Shown: positions 1 through 6,582 of the stretch, one piece after another
Layout of the letters: each line of letters begins with the position of its first letter
Position numbering within the stretch: position 1 is the first letter of the stretch
Assembly: GCA_023301665.1 (NCBI GenBank)
Contig: JALZUL010000123.1
Span: 1-6,582, forward strand
Direction of reading: 5' to 3'
From: Ascidiaceihabitans sp.
Lineage (GTDB): Bacteria > Pseudomonadota > Alphaproteobacteria > Rhodobacterales > Rhodobacteraceae
DNA length: 6,582 nt
The notes under the pieces: generated by a model
Told to the model about the DNA's origin: nothing
Databases searched by the model: none
The model's input: the letters and a program-made list of their open reading frames with translations, nothing else
Translations under genes and position numbers: made by a program

Positions 1-666
1 GCTGGCCTGAACCCGATTTCCAAAGGTGCTATTCGTTTGGATGGTTGGAACATCGAAGGGGCAGATCCTGAACGCGCAGTTGTGTTTCAATCACCAAACT
101 TGTTCCCGTGGCTAAGCGCCAAAGAGAACGTGGCTATTGGTGTTGATAAGGTTTACCCAAAGGCGTCGCAAGCTGAGCGCACAGATGTGGTTGAATACTA
201 TCTTGAGCGCGTTGGTTTGGCAGATAGCATGGACAAAAATGCCGACTCTATGTCCAACGGTATGAAGCAACGTGTGGGGATCGCCCGTGCCTTTGCTTTG
301 TCACCTAAACTTTTGTTGTTGGATGAACCTTTCGGCATGCTTGACAGCTTAACGCGTTGGGAATTGCAAGAAGTGCTGATGGAAGTTTGGTCACGTACCA
401 AAGTGACTGCAATTTGTGTGACACATGACGTGGATGAGGCGATCTTGCTCGCGGACCGCGTTGTGATGATGACCAACGGTCCTCAAGCGACAATCGGTAA
501 AATCACAGATGTGAAATTGCCACGCCCACGGACACGCAAGGCGCTCCTTGAGCATCCTGATTATTATACCTACCGGCAAGAAGTGCTCGATTTCCTAGAA
601 GAATATGAGCACGGCAACACTTCGAAAACGGCCAAGCCGGCCCCTAAGACAATAGCGGCGGAGTAA
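1..666 (+). CDS. nrtD: Nitrate/nitrite ABC transporter ATP-binding protein (5' partial)
   Basis: Cytoplasmic ATPase subunit that powers nitrate import together with a periplasmic binding protein and a permease, both presumably encoded upstream. The frame is open from base 1 (221 codons, TAA at 664-666), so the TTG at 37 is internal and not a start. Visible motifs are the Q-loop (VFQSPNLFPW, Gln at codon 30), an ABC signature written SNGMKQR (codons 85-91) in place of SGGQ, Walker B LLLLDEP (codons 104-110) with the catalytic Glu at codon 109, a D-loop GMLD, and the H-loop His in VTHDVDEA (codon 142). Walker A is missing because it lies before the window. Against single-domain NrtD/NasD proteins of roughly 260-290 residues, about 45-65 residues are cut off. 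The protein ends in a Lys/Ala/Pro-rich tail. The family (NrtC/NrtD/SsuB/TauB) is clear. Nitrate as substrate is inferred from the GMKQR signature and from the nirB-nirD-nasA genes that follow. Confidence 0.93.
   Translation, partial: AGLNPISKGAIRLDGWNIEGADPERAVVFQSPNLFPWLSAKENVAIGVDKVYPKASQAERTDVVEYYLERVGLADSMDKNADSMSNGMKQRVGIARAFALSPKLLLLDEPFGMLDSLTRWELQEVLMEVWSRTKVTAICVTHDVDEAILLADRVVMMTNGPQATIGKITDVKLPRPRTRKALLEHPDYYTYRQEVLDFLEEYEHGNTSKTAKPAPKTIAAE
660..663 (+). promoter_or_regulatory. Ribosome binding site of nirB
   Basis: GGAG sits 7 bases before the ATG at 671 and lies within the last codons of the transporter ATPase gene. Together with the 4-base gap it supports the ATG at 671 as the nirB start. 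The next Met (residue 12) lies inside the FAD-binding glycine motif and cannot be the start. Confidence 0.6.
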
Positions 667-670
667 AAAT

Positions 671-3103
671 ATGACCGAGAAATTAATCGTCATCGGCGCA
701 GGTATGGCCACAGGCCGTATGTTGGAAAATCTGGTGGAACAAGCGCCAGAAGCCTACGATATCACCCTGATCAACGGCGAGCCACGCGGCAACTACAACC
801 GCATTATGCTTTCGCCGGTTCTGTCTGGTGAGAAAACTTATGAAGAGATCGTGACGCATGACGAAGCGTGGTACGAGCAAAACGGAGTCACTTGCCGTTT
901 TGGCGCGCGTGTGACTGGTGTTGACCGGTCGGCAAAGACGATCAGCATCGGCGACGAGACGCTGAGCTATGACAAGCTGGTTTTTGGCACCGGGTCTAAT
1001 CCGTTCATCATTCCATTGCCTGGTCATGACCTTGATGGTGTGATTGCGTACCGCGATCTTGAAGACACCGAATTGATGATGGGCATGGGCGCGGATAACA
1101 AAGTTGTTGTTATCGGTGGTGGTTTGCTTGGTCTTGAAGCTGCTGCTGGTATGGCCGCGCGCGGCGTTGATGTCACAGTGATCCACATCATGGGCCACTT
1201 GATGGAACGTCAGTTGGATGAAGCTGCAGGGTATCTATTGCGCAAGGCTTTGGTCGACAAAGGCATTACTGTTAAGTGCTCTGCGAACTCCAAAGAGATC
1301 CTTGGTGAGAATGGCAAAGTTAAAGCTCTACTCTTGGACGACGGAACTGAATTGCCGTGTGACCTGCTGGTTATGGCGGTTGGCATTCGTCCAAATGTCT
1401 GGCTCGCACAAGAGGCCGGATTGGCCGTTGGCAAAGGCATCCACGTGGATGACCAAATGCGCACTTCTGACGACAACATCCTAGCCGTTGGCGAATGTGT
1501 TGAGCACGACGGCGCGATCTTTGGCCTTGTTGCGCCGCTTTATGACCAAGCCAAAGTCGCGGCGAGCACATTGCTTTCCGAAGAGGCTGCGTTTGTTCAA
1601 AAAGAGCTGAGCACCAAGCTAAAAGTAACGGGCTGTGATCTGTTCTCGGCGGGTGATTTTGCCGAAGGGGAAGGGCGCGAAGACATCGTGTTCCGTGATC
1701 CGGCACGCGGCGTCTACCGTCGCTTGGTTCTTCAAGACAATGTTGTCGTTGGTGCCGTCATGTACGGTGATACTGCGGACAGCAATTGGTTCTTTGGTCT
1801 GATCAAAGACAAGACCGATATCTCAGATATGCGCGAAACATTGATCTTTGGCCCAGCTTTCCAAGGGGGTGCCCCCTCGGACCCGTTGGCAGCCGTTGCA
1901 GCCTTACCGCGTGACGCGGAAATCTGTGGGTGTAACGGCATTAGCAAAGGTCAAATTGAAGATGCGATTGCTGCGGGATCAACCGATTTGGCAGGCCTGC
2001 GTGTTACAACCAAAGCGTCAGCGTCTTGCGGGACATGCACAGGTTTGGTGGAACAGGTTCTAGCCGTCACATTGGGCGATGAGTTCGTCATCCCTGCAGC
2101 ACAATCTGTTTGTGGTTGTACCGATATGACCCACGAAGATGTGCGGCGCATGATCAAGTCGCAAAAGCTGACATCGATGCCTGCGGTTTGGCAGGAATGT
2201 GGTTGGAAGACCTCTTGTGGGTGTCACATCTGCCGTCCGGCTTTGAACTTTTATCTACTCGCCGATTGGCCACTGGAATACAAAGACGATCCACAAAGCC
2301 GTTTCATTAATGAACGCAAACACGCCAACATCCAAAAAGACGGAACCTTTAGTGTCGTTCCACGGATGTGGGGTGGGATCACCACACCGGATGAGCTGCG
2401 CGCGATTGCGGATGCTGCTGATAAATACATGGTACCAACGGTGAAAGTAACCGGCGGCCAGCGTATCGATTTGCTGGGTGTGAAAGGCGAAGACTTGCCT
2501 GATATCTGGGCGGATTTGAACGCTGCTGGCATGGTCTCTGGCCACGCCTATTCTAAAGGTTTGCGTACGGTTAAAACTTGCGTTGGTACAGATCACTGCC
2601 GTTTTGGCACGCAAGACAGCACTGGTTTGGGCATCAAGCTCGAGAAAGAACTGTGGGGTTCTTGGACGCCACATAAGCTGAAGCTTGGTGTGTCTGGTTG
2701 CCCACGCAACTGTGCAGAAGCGACCTGTAAAGATATCGGGATAATCTGCGTTGATAGTGGCTATCAGATCAGTATCGGTGGAGCCGCGGGTATGGACGTG
2801 CGCGAAACTGAATTGATGATTCAGGTGCCGACCGAAGAAGAGGCAATGGCAGTTATCCAAGCGGTCACGCAGCTTTACCGCGAGAACGCTAAGTACCTTG
2901 ATCGTATTTACAAATGGATGGGTAAAGTTGGTCTAGATTGGATCACCGAGCAGGTCGAAGATCAGAACATGCGCGCCGAGTTGGTTGAGCGTTTTGAGCT
3001 GAGCCAAAGCATCTACCGTAAAGACCCGTGGTCTGAGCATGTTGCAAACAAGCCAGAGACCTACCGCCCACTTGCAAACCTTTCAAGGGAGGCCGCAGAA
3101 TGA
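671..3103 (+). CDS. nirB: Assimilatory nitrite reductase [NAD(P)H], large subunit
   Basis: Cytoplasmic sirohaem enzyme reducing nitrite to ammonium with six electrons from NAD(P)H. It is called nasB in some nas operons. Domains in order: FAD site with GAGMAT at residues 9-14; NAD(P)H Rossmann site GGGLLG at 149-154; second FAD contact AVGEC at 272-276; a small C-terminal reductase subdomain around 330-400; a BFD [2Fe-2S] module with C419, C421, C453 and C456; a second BFD-like module with C481, C483, C518 and C521 (extra Cys at 510 and 516); a nitrite/sulfite reductase ferredoxin-like half domain around 550-615; and the sirohaem/[4Fe-4S] site with C637-x5-C643 and C677-x3-C681. The length of 810 residues is normal for alphaproteobacterial members and a little shorter than the E. 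coli protein (about 847). No frameshift or internal stop is seen. The stop overlaps the nirD start as ATGA. It needs sirohaem, so a uroporphyrinogen methyltransferase/sirohaem synthase gene is expected elsewhere, possibly just downstream of the window. Confidence 0.97.
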   Translation: MTEKLIVIGAGMATGRMLENLVEQAPEAYDITLINGEPRGNYNRIMLSPVLSGEKTYEEIVTHDEAWYEQNGVTCRFGARVTGVDRSAKTISIGDETLSYDKLVFGTGSNPFIIPLPGHDLDGVIAYRDLEDTELMMGMGADNKVVVIGGGLLGLEAAAGMAARGVDVTVIHIMGHLMERQLDEAAGYLLRKALVDKGITVKCSANSKEILGENGKVKALLLDDGTELPCDLLVMAVGIRPNVWLAQEAGLAVGKGIHVDDQMRTSDDNILAVGECVEHDGAIFGLVAPLYDQAKVAASTLLSEEAAFVQKELSTKLKVTGCDLFSAGDFAEGEGREDIVFRDPARGVYRRLVLQDNVVVGAVMYGDTADSNWFFGLIKDKTDISDMRETLIFGPAFQGGAPSDPLAAVAALPRDAEICGCNGISKGQIEDAIAAGSTDLAGLRVTTKASASCGTCTGLVEQVLAVTLGDEFVIPAAQSVCGCTDMTHEDVRRMIKSQKLTSMPAVWQECGWKTSCGCHICRPALNFYLLADWPLEYKDDPQSRFINERKHANIQKDGTFSVVPRMWGGITTPDELRAIADAADKYMVPTVKVTGGQRIDLLGVKGEDLPDIWADLNAAGMVSGHAYSKGLRTVKTCVGTDHCRFGTQDSTGLGIKLEKELWGSWTPHKLKLGVSGCPRNCAEATCKDIGIICVDSGYQISIGGAAGMDVRETELMIQVPTEEEAMAVIQAVTQLYRENAKYLDRIYKWMGKVGLDWITEQVEDQNMRAELVERFELSQSIYRKDPWSEHVANKPETYRPLANLSREAAE
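1861..1880. repeat. Short GC-rich inverted repeat inside nirB
   Basis: AGGGGG at 1864-1869 and CCCCCT at 1872-1877 are perfect inverse complements around TG, with outer CC/GG pairs beyond one mismatch. In RNA it could form a 4-bp G-C stem closed by a 4-base loop, extended by an A-U pair. It lies in the codons joining the reductase part of NirB to its first BFD module. No U-run follows, so it is not a typical terminator, and it may be chance. Confidence 0.4.
3085..3092 (+). promoter_or_regulatory. Strong ribosome binding site of nirD
   Basis: AAGGGAGG lies 7 bases before the nirD ATG at 3100 and inside the last codons of nirB. It is the best Shine-Dalgarno match at any start in the window. 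This suggests that the small subunit can be initiated independently as well as by coupling to nirB translation. Confidence 0.75.
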
Positions 3104-3435
3104 CCGATTGGATCGATATTGCTGCATTGGATGAGGTGCCCGTACGTGGCGCACGCGTCGTAAAAACGGCCCTTGGATGTGTCGCCATTTTCAGAACTGG
3201 TGAAAACGAGGTTTTTGCCATTGATGATGCATGCCCTCATAAAGCGGGCCCTCTGTCCGAAGGTATTGTTCATGGCAAGGCCGTGACATGCCCCTTGCAC
3301 AACTGGGTCATCTCGCTTGAGACTGGCATGGCGCAAGGGCAGGATGAAGGCCAAGTTGGCACCTATCCTGCACAAGTCAAAGACGGGCGCATCTTATTGG
3401 ATGGTGAAGTCTTGCGGGCGCGGAGCGCGGCATGA
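3100..3435 (+). CDS. nirD: Nitrite reductase small subunit, Rieske-type [2Fe-2S] protein
   Basis: A 111-residue cytoplasmic partner of NirB. It has a complete Rieske ligand set: C45-x-H47 in ACPHKAGP and C64-x2-H67 in CPLHNW, with the usual ETG turn after the second motif (LETGMA). It is therefore expected to bind a [2Fe-2S] cluster and carry electrons. From memory, E. coli NirD has the same fold but has lost these ligands, so this protein is of the assimilatory NasE/NasG-like type. There is no signal peptide or membrane segment. The start overlaps the nirB stop (ATGA) behind a strong Shine-Dalgarno, and its own stop overlaps the nasA start the same way. By analogy with Paracoccus NasG it may pass electrons from NirB to the neighbouring nitrate reductase. 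That role is inferred from position and ligands, not shown by the sequence. Confidence 0.95.
   Translation: MTDWIDIAALDEVPVRGARVVKTALGCVAIFRTGENEVFAIDDACPHKAGPLSEGIVHGKAVTCPLHNWVISLETGMAQGQDEGQVGTYPAQVKDGRILLDGEVLRARSAA
3422..3425 (+). promoter_or_regulatory. Ribosome binding site of nasA
   Basis: GGAG ends 6 bases before the ATG at 3432, inside the end of nirD. It supports the ATG that overlaps the nirD stop. Starting there gives a protein whose first Cys ligands are at residues 8, 11 and 15, as in related nitrate reductases. Confidence 0.5.
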
Positions 3436-6011
3436 GCTTAACGTGCACAACTTGCCCATACTGCGGTGTTGGGTGTGGGGTTTTGGCCGGAGCCGATGGC
3501 ACGATCAAAGGTGACCCAGAACATCCCGCAAATTATGGGCGGTTGTGCTCGAAAGGTTCTGCGTTGGGGGACACGATCAACCTTGATGGTCGTCTTCTTT
3601 CTCCGCAAATCAACAAAAAAGACGCCACATGGGACGACGCCCTTGATCTAGTCGCTAAGAATTTTAGCGATGCGATACGAGAGCACGGACCTGACAGCGT
3701 GGCGTTTTACGCTTCCGGTCAATTGCTAACCGAAGATTACTATGTTGCTAACAAACTGATGAAAGGTTTCATCGGTTCAGGCAACATGGACACAAATTCG
3801 CGGCTTTGCATGGCCTCATCCGTAGCAGGGCATAAACGCGCGTTTGGTACCGATACTGTTCCGGGCACTTATGAGGATTTGGAACAAGCCGATTTGATCG
3901 TTCTTGTGGGATCGAACCTTGCGTGGTGCCATCCTGTTTTATTCCAACGCATAGCAGCGGCCAAAGAAGCGCGCCCAGAGATGCGGGTGGTCAACATTGA
4001 TCCACGCAAAACAGCGACCAACGATTTAACAGACCTTCATTTGGCCATTGGTCCCGATGGAGATGCCGCACTGTTCAATGGATTGTTGACGCACCTGATC
4101 GCGACAAACGCACATGACCAAAGCTATATCGAAGAGCACGTCAACGGTTTCGATGCGGCTTTGGAAGCAGCTCGCGCCACAGACCCGTTGCAAACAGGAT
4201 TGAGCCAAGCAGAACTTGATGCATTTTACGCTCTTTGGGCCGGGACACAAAAGGTCGTCACGGTCTATTCCCAAGGGGTGAACCAATCAGAGGGTGGCAC
4301 CGATAAGGTGAACGCGATCCTCAATTGTCACTTAGCGACAGGCCGCATTGGTAAAGTGGGCTGTGGTCCGTTTTCAGTGACGGGCCAGCCTAACGCGATG
4401 GGCGGGCGTGAAGTGGGTGGTCTGGCCAACATGCTGGCCAATCACTTGGATATCGAAAACGCGGATCACCGCGGCGCGGTTCAAGAGTTCTGGAACGCCC
4501 CAACGATGTGTACCAAAGCTGGCCTGAAGGCTGTCGATCTTTTTGAGGCTTGTGCCAGCGGAAAAATCAAAGCGCTCTGGGTGATGTCGACCAATCCGGC
4601 AGTCTCGATGCCGGATGCTGACGCGGTCGCGGATGCGATCAAAAATGTACCGTTTGTTGCTGTGTCCGACATTATGGCACGGACCGACACTGGCGATTTG
4701 GCGGATGTGCTTTTGCCTGCAGCTGGTTGGGGTGAGAAAGAAGGGGTTGTTACGAATTCGGAGCGCCGGATGTCGCGCCAACGCTCCTTTTTGCCAATCC
4801 CAGGTCAAGCGCGCGCAGATTGGCGGATCATCAGTGATGTGGCAACGCGCATGGGCTTCGGTGATGCGTTTAACTATGAAACTGCGAGCGATGTTTTCGC
4901 AGAGTACCTTGGCTTAGATACAGCGGTTCGTCATTTTGGCCGCGATCTTGATCTTAGTGTTTTGGCCGACGTGGATTATGCGACGATGGTGCCAACGCAA
5001 TGGCCTCAAAACAACCGCCGTTTCTTTGCAGATGGTCAGTTTTACCACGCAGATGGTAAGGCCAAAATGTACCCGATCACACCGCCTGCGCCCATCCAAA
5101 ACGGGCTAACATTGAACACAGGTCGCAATCGCGATCAGTGGCACACGATGACGCGCACTGGCAAATCGGCAAAGCTGGGTTCTCATCTTGCTGAACCGTT
5201 CCTTGAGCTGCATCCCAAAGATGCCCAAAGCATGAAGATCATTGCTGGTGATCTGGTGGAGCTGAGCAGCCAACAGCAGGGCAAAGCCATTCTGCGTGCC
5301 CTCGTGAGTGACCGTGTCGCCAAGGGTGAGTGCTTTGCGCCAATGCACTGGACACGCCAAACTGCGCGTGGGGGCACAATCAATAGCGTTACGAACCCAC
5401 GCAATGATCCGTATTCTGGGCAACCAGCATTGAAATCCACAAGTGTCTCGGCCAAAGTTTTTGAGGCGAAATGGTATGGATTTCTCGTGACCTCAGTTGA
5501 ACCAACTCCTGATACGCCTTACGCTGCCACCGCACGGACAGCGACAGGGTGGCAAATGGAAATGGCGGGAACAGCAGCACCTACGAGTTGGGAGGCTTTT
5601 GTCAATCAACTCACAGGGCTAAAGAACGCAACGGTCGCTGAACATACCGATGCAGCAACGGGTTTCACACGTATCGCGCTTAGTATCGACGGCATCTTGT
5701 CGGCGTTGTTCTTTGCGAGCCCTGAACCTGTCGTGTTGTCGCGAACAACTGCGATTGCGCAGATTGGAACGGATACATCACCTTTGCTCGCACTTGCTGG
5801 ACGTCCGATTGGTGATCAGCCTGATCCTGGCCCAACCGTATGTGCATGCTTTGGTGTTGGTCGAAACACACTAATTGAAGCAATCCAAAACGGTGCTAGC
5901 AGCATTGCGGCACTTGGCGCGAAAACCTGCGCGGGTACAAATTGCGGATCATGCAAGCCGGAGCTTGCGGATTTGTTGCTGGACGATATTCAACCGATCG
6001 CCGCTGAATGA
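3432..6011 (+). CDS. nasA: Assimilatory nitrate reductase, molybdopterin catalytic subunit
   Basis: Cytoplasmic bis-MGD molybdenum enzyme reducing nitrate to nitrite, called nasC in Paracoccus. The N-terminal [4Fe-4S] site is C8-x2-C11-x3-C15-x23-C39, followed by Lys41 (LCSKG), the conserved lysine between cluster and pterin. The central molybdopterin domain spans about 55-480, with Cys126 in NSRLCMASS as the likely molybdenum ligand. The dinucleotide-binding domain is about 570-680 (TGKSAKLGSHL, then MHWTRQ at 638). Residues about 690-800 form a linker/subdomain, and a BFD-type [2Fe-2S] module closes the protein with C804, C806, C838 and C841 (extra Cys833). The 859-residue length fits the NasA family. 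There is no twin-arginine or other signal peptide, which rules out a periplasmic NapA-type enzyme. No NAD(P)H/FAD domain is present, so electrons must come from a partner, most simply NirB/NirD encoded just upstream. Start and stop both use ATGA overlaps. Confidence 0.96.
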   Translation: MSLTCTTCPYCGVGCGVLAGADGTIKGDPEHPANYGRLCSKGSALGDTINLDGRLLSPQINKKDATWDDALDLVAKNFSDAIREHGPDSVAFYASGQLLTEDYYVANKLMKGFIGSGNMDTNSRLCMASSVAGHKRAFGTDTVPGTYEDLEQADLIVLVGSNLAWCHPVLFQRIAAAKEARPEMRVVNIDPRKTATNDLTDLHLAIGPDGDAALFNGLLTHLIATNAHDQSYIEEHVNGFDAALEAARATDPLQTGLSQAELDAFYALWAGTQKVVTVYSQGVNQSEGGTDKVNAILNCHLATGRIGKVGCGPFSVTGQPNAMGGREVGGLANMLANHLDIENADHRGAVQEFWNAPTMCTKAGLKAVDLFEACASGKIKALWVMSTNPAVSMPDADAVADAIKNVPFVAVSDIMARTDTGDLADVLLPAAGWGEKEGVVTNSERRMSRQRSFLPIPGQARADWRIISDVATRMGFGDAFNYETASDVFAEYLGLDTAVRHFGRDLDLSVLADVDYATMVPTQWPQNNRRFFADGQFYHADGKAKMYPITPPAPIQNGLTLNTGRNRDQWHTMTRTGKSAKLGSHLAEPFLELHPKDAQSMKIIAGDLVELSSQQQGKAILRALVSDRVAKGECFAPMHWTRQTARGGTINSVTNPRNDPYSGQPALKSTSVSAKVFEAKWYGFLVTSVEPTPDTPYAATARTATGWQMEMAGTAAPTSWEAFVNQLTGLKNATVAEHTDAATGFTRIALSIDGILSALFFASPEPVVLSRTTAIAQIGTDTSPLLALAGRPIGDQPDPGPTVCACFGVGRNTLIEAIQNGASSIAALGAKTCAGTNCGSCKPELADLLLDDIQPIAAE

Positions 6012-6582
6012 GCCTCACGCCCTACACCAAGATCATCGCTCGTGGCCAAGGACGCGCGCGACCTTTGACGCTCGAAGAAGCGCAAGATGCGATGTCCATT
6101 ATTTTGTCGGGCAACGCCCAACCTGAAGCGGTTGGTGCGCTTTTGATGGTGCTGCGTTTGCGCGGTGAAACGGCGGATGAAATTGCAGGTTTTACGGCGG
6201 CTCTTCGCGCGCATGTCACGGGTAAATTACCACGCGCGGATCTCGATTGGCCATGTTATGCAGCTGGGAGAAGCCGTGGTGCACCGTTGTTTTTGTTGTC
6301 GGCGCGATTGGTTGCGCAGGCGGGATACAGCGTTTCTATTCATGGTTTGAACGGCTATCAAGCATCAGTGGCTTCAGTGCGGGATGCATTGGATATGATC
6401 GGCCCAGATGTGCGTTACGACAAGCTTGAGGATCTGTGCCCAGAGGCCTTTGATTTGCTGTCTTTGCGGGCTGTTTTTGGACTGCGCTCTTGCATCAATA
6501 CAGTTTTGCGGATGTGGAACCCTTCGCAAGCGGGCGCAAGTGTTCAAGGGGTGTTCCACCCCTCATATCGTAGCCTTCAGGC
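6008..6582 (+). CDS. TrpD2/YbiB-like protein, anthranilate phosphoribosyltransferase superfamily (3' partial)
   Basis: The frame stays open from the ATG at 6008 to the window end (191 full codons), so the C-terminal part is missing; full-length relatives are about 310-340 residues. The N-terminus (LTLEEAQDAM, QPEAVGALLMVLRLRGET) matches the helical domain of TrpD/nucleoside phosphorylase class III proteins. The following alpha/beta part has the HG...AS segment (His112-Gly113) and NPSQAG near the end. Where true TrpD has the PRPP-binding GTGGD loop, this protein reads AAGRSRG at residues 85-91, and the TrpD-type HGNR is HGLN. It is therefore more like TrpD2/YbiB proteins, often labelled 'glycosyl transferase family protein', than a tryptophan enzyme. 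E. coli YbiB has been described as a nucleic-acid-binding protein. There is no clear Shine-Dalgarno; the ATG overlaps the nasA stop (ATGA), implying coupled translation. Its biochemical role, and why it sits here, are unknown to me. Confidence 0.85.
   Translation, partial: MSLTPYTKIIARGQGRARPLTLEEAQDAMSIILSGNAQPEAVGALLMVLRLRGETADEIAGFTAALRAHVTGKLPRADLDWPCYAAGRSRGAPLFLLSARLVAQAGYSVSIHGLNGYQASVASVRDALDMIGPDVRYDKLEDLCPEAFDLLSLRAVFGLRSCINTVLRMWNPSQAGASVQGVFHPSYRSLQ

Noticed and set aside
37..666. TTG at 37 as the start of the transporter ATPase
   Set aside because: The frame is open back to base 1 and encodes residues typical of the region just after Walker A, so the gene is truncated by the window edge.
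683..1198. 171-codon open frame on the minus strand inside nirB
   Set aside because: It is antisense to the FAD/NAD domains, is of low-complexity His/Asp-rich composition and has no family resemblance.
2255..2860. 201-codon open frame on the minus strand inside nirB
   Set aside because: It lies wholly antisense to the conserved NirB catalytic region including the sirohaem cysteines, has no recognisable domain, and is an expected by-product of codon bias.
3432..6011. Periplasmic NapA or formate dehydrogenase as an alternative identity for the molybdoenzyme
   Set aside because: No twin-arginine signal is present, the C-terminal BFD module is typical of assimilatory NasA, and the gene is embedded with nirB-nirD; formate dehydrogenase is not supported by this context.
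6547..6563. AGGGGTG / CACCCCT hairpin with a 3-base loop near the window end, considered as a terminator or attenuator
   Set aside because: It lies inside the open coding frame of the TrpD2-like gene at a conserved stretch (QGVFHP), has no U-run, and is well explained by codon choice.
6008..6582. Genuine trpD (tryptophan pathway anthranilate phosphoribosyltransferase)
   Set aside because: The GTGGD and HGNR motifs are replaced, and the neighbours are nitrate assimilation genes rather than trp genes.

Overview
The window is a fully packed stretch of an assimilatory nitrate/nitrite reduction operon. All genes are on the + strand, in the order nitrate ABC transporter ATPase (3' part only), nirB, nirD, nasA, and the 5' part of a TrpD2/YbiB-like gene. 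The proteins look like those of marine alphaproteobacteria of the Rhodobacterales (Roseobacter group). I base this on remembered protein style, gene order and a moderate G+C content judged by eye; the genus cannot be fixed from this window.

Layout. Bases 1-666 encode most of an NrtD-type ATPase and lack the Walker A region, which lies upstream. After a 4-base gap, 671-3103 encodes an 810-residue NADH-dependent siroheme nitrite reductase with FAD, NAD, two [2Fe-2S]-type (BFD) modules and a sirohaem/[4Fe-4S] half. NirB, NirD, NasA and the last gene are joined by three successive ATGA stop/start overlaps (3100, 3432, 6008). NirD (3100-3435) is a Rieske-type small subunit that keeps all four cluster ligands. 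NasA (3432-6011) is a cytoplasmic molybdopterin nitrate reductase with an N-terminal [4Fe-4S] site and a C-terminal BFD [2Fe-2S] module. The gene starting at 6008 runs off the end. It has the fold signature of the anthranilate phosphoribosyltransferase superfamily but not the TrpD catalytic glycine motif.

How the genes work together. The transporter brings in nitrate, NasA reduces it to nitrite, and NirB with NirD reduces nitrite to ammonium. Only NirB carries a visible NAD(P)H/FAD site, and no separate NasA reductase subunit is encoded between the two enzymes. The simplest model is therefore that NirB supplies electrons to both reactions, with NirD (Rieske) as carrier, as described for the Paracoccus denitrificans NasB-NasG-NasC system. 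The TrpD2-like gene is translationally coupled to this set but has no established role in it.

There is no intergenic space above 4 bases, and I see no promoter, terminator, RNA gene, mobile element, CRISPR array or attachment site. I did not find a wholly new system. The points most worth a second look are the TrpD2-like gene in this operon, the similar layout of the NasA tail and the middle of NirB, and the shared electron route.
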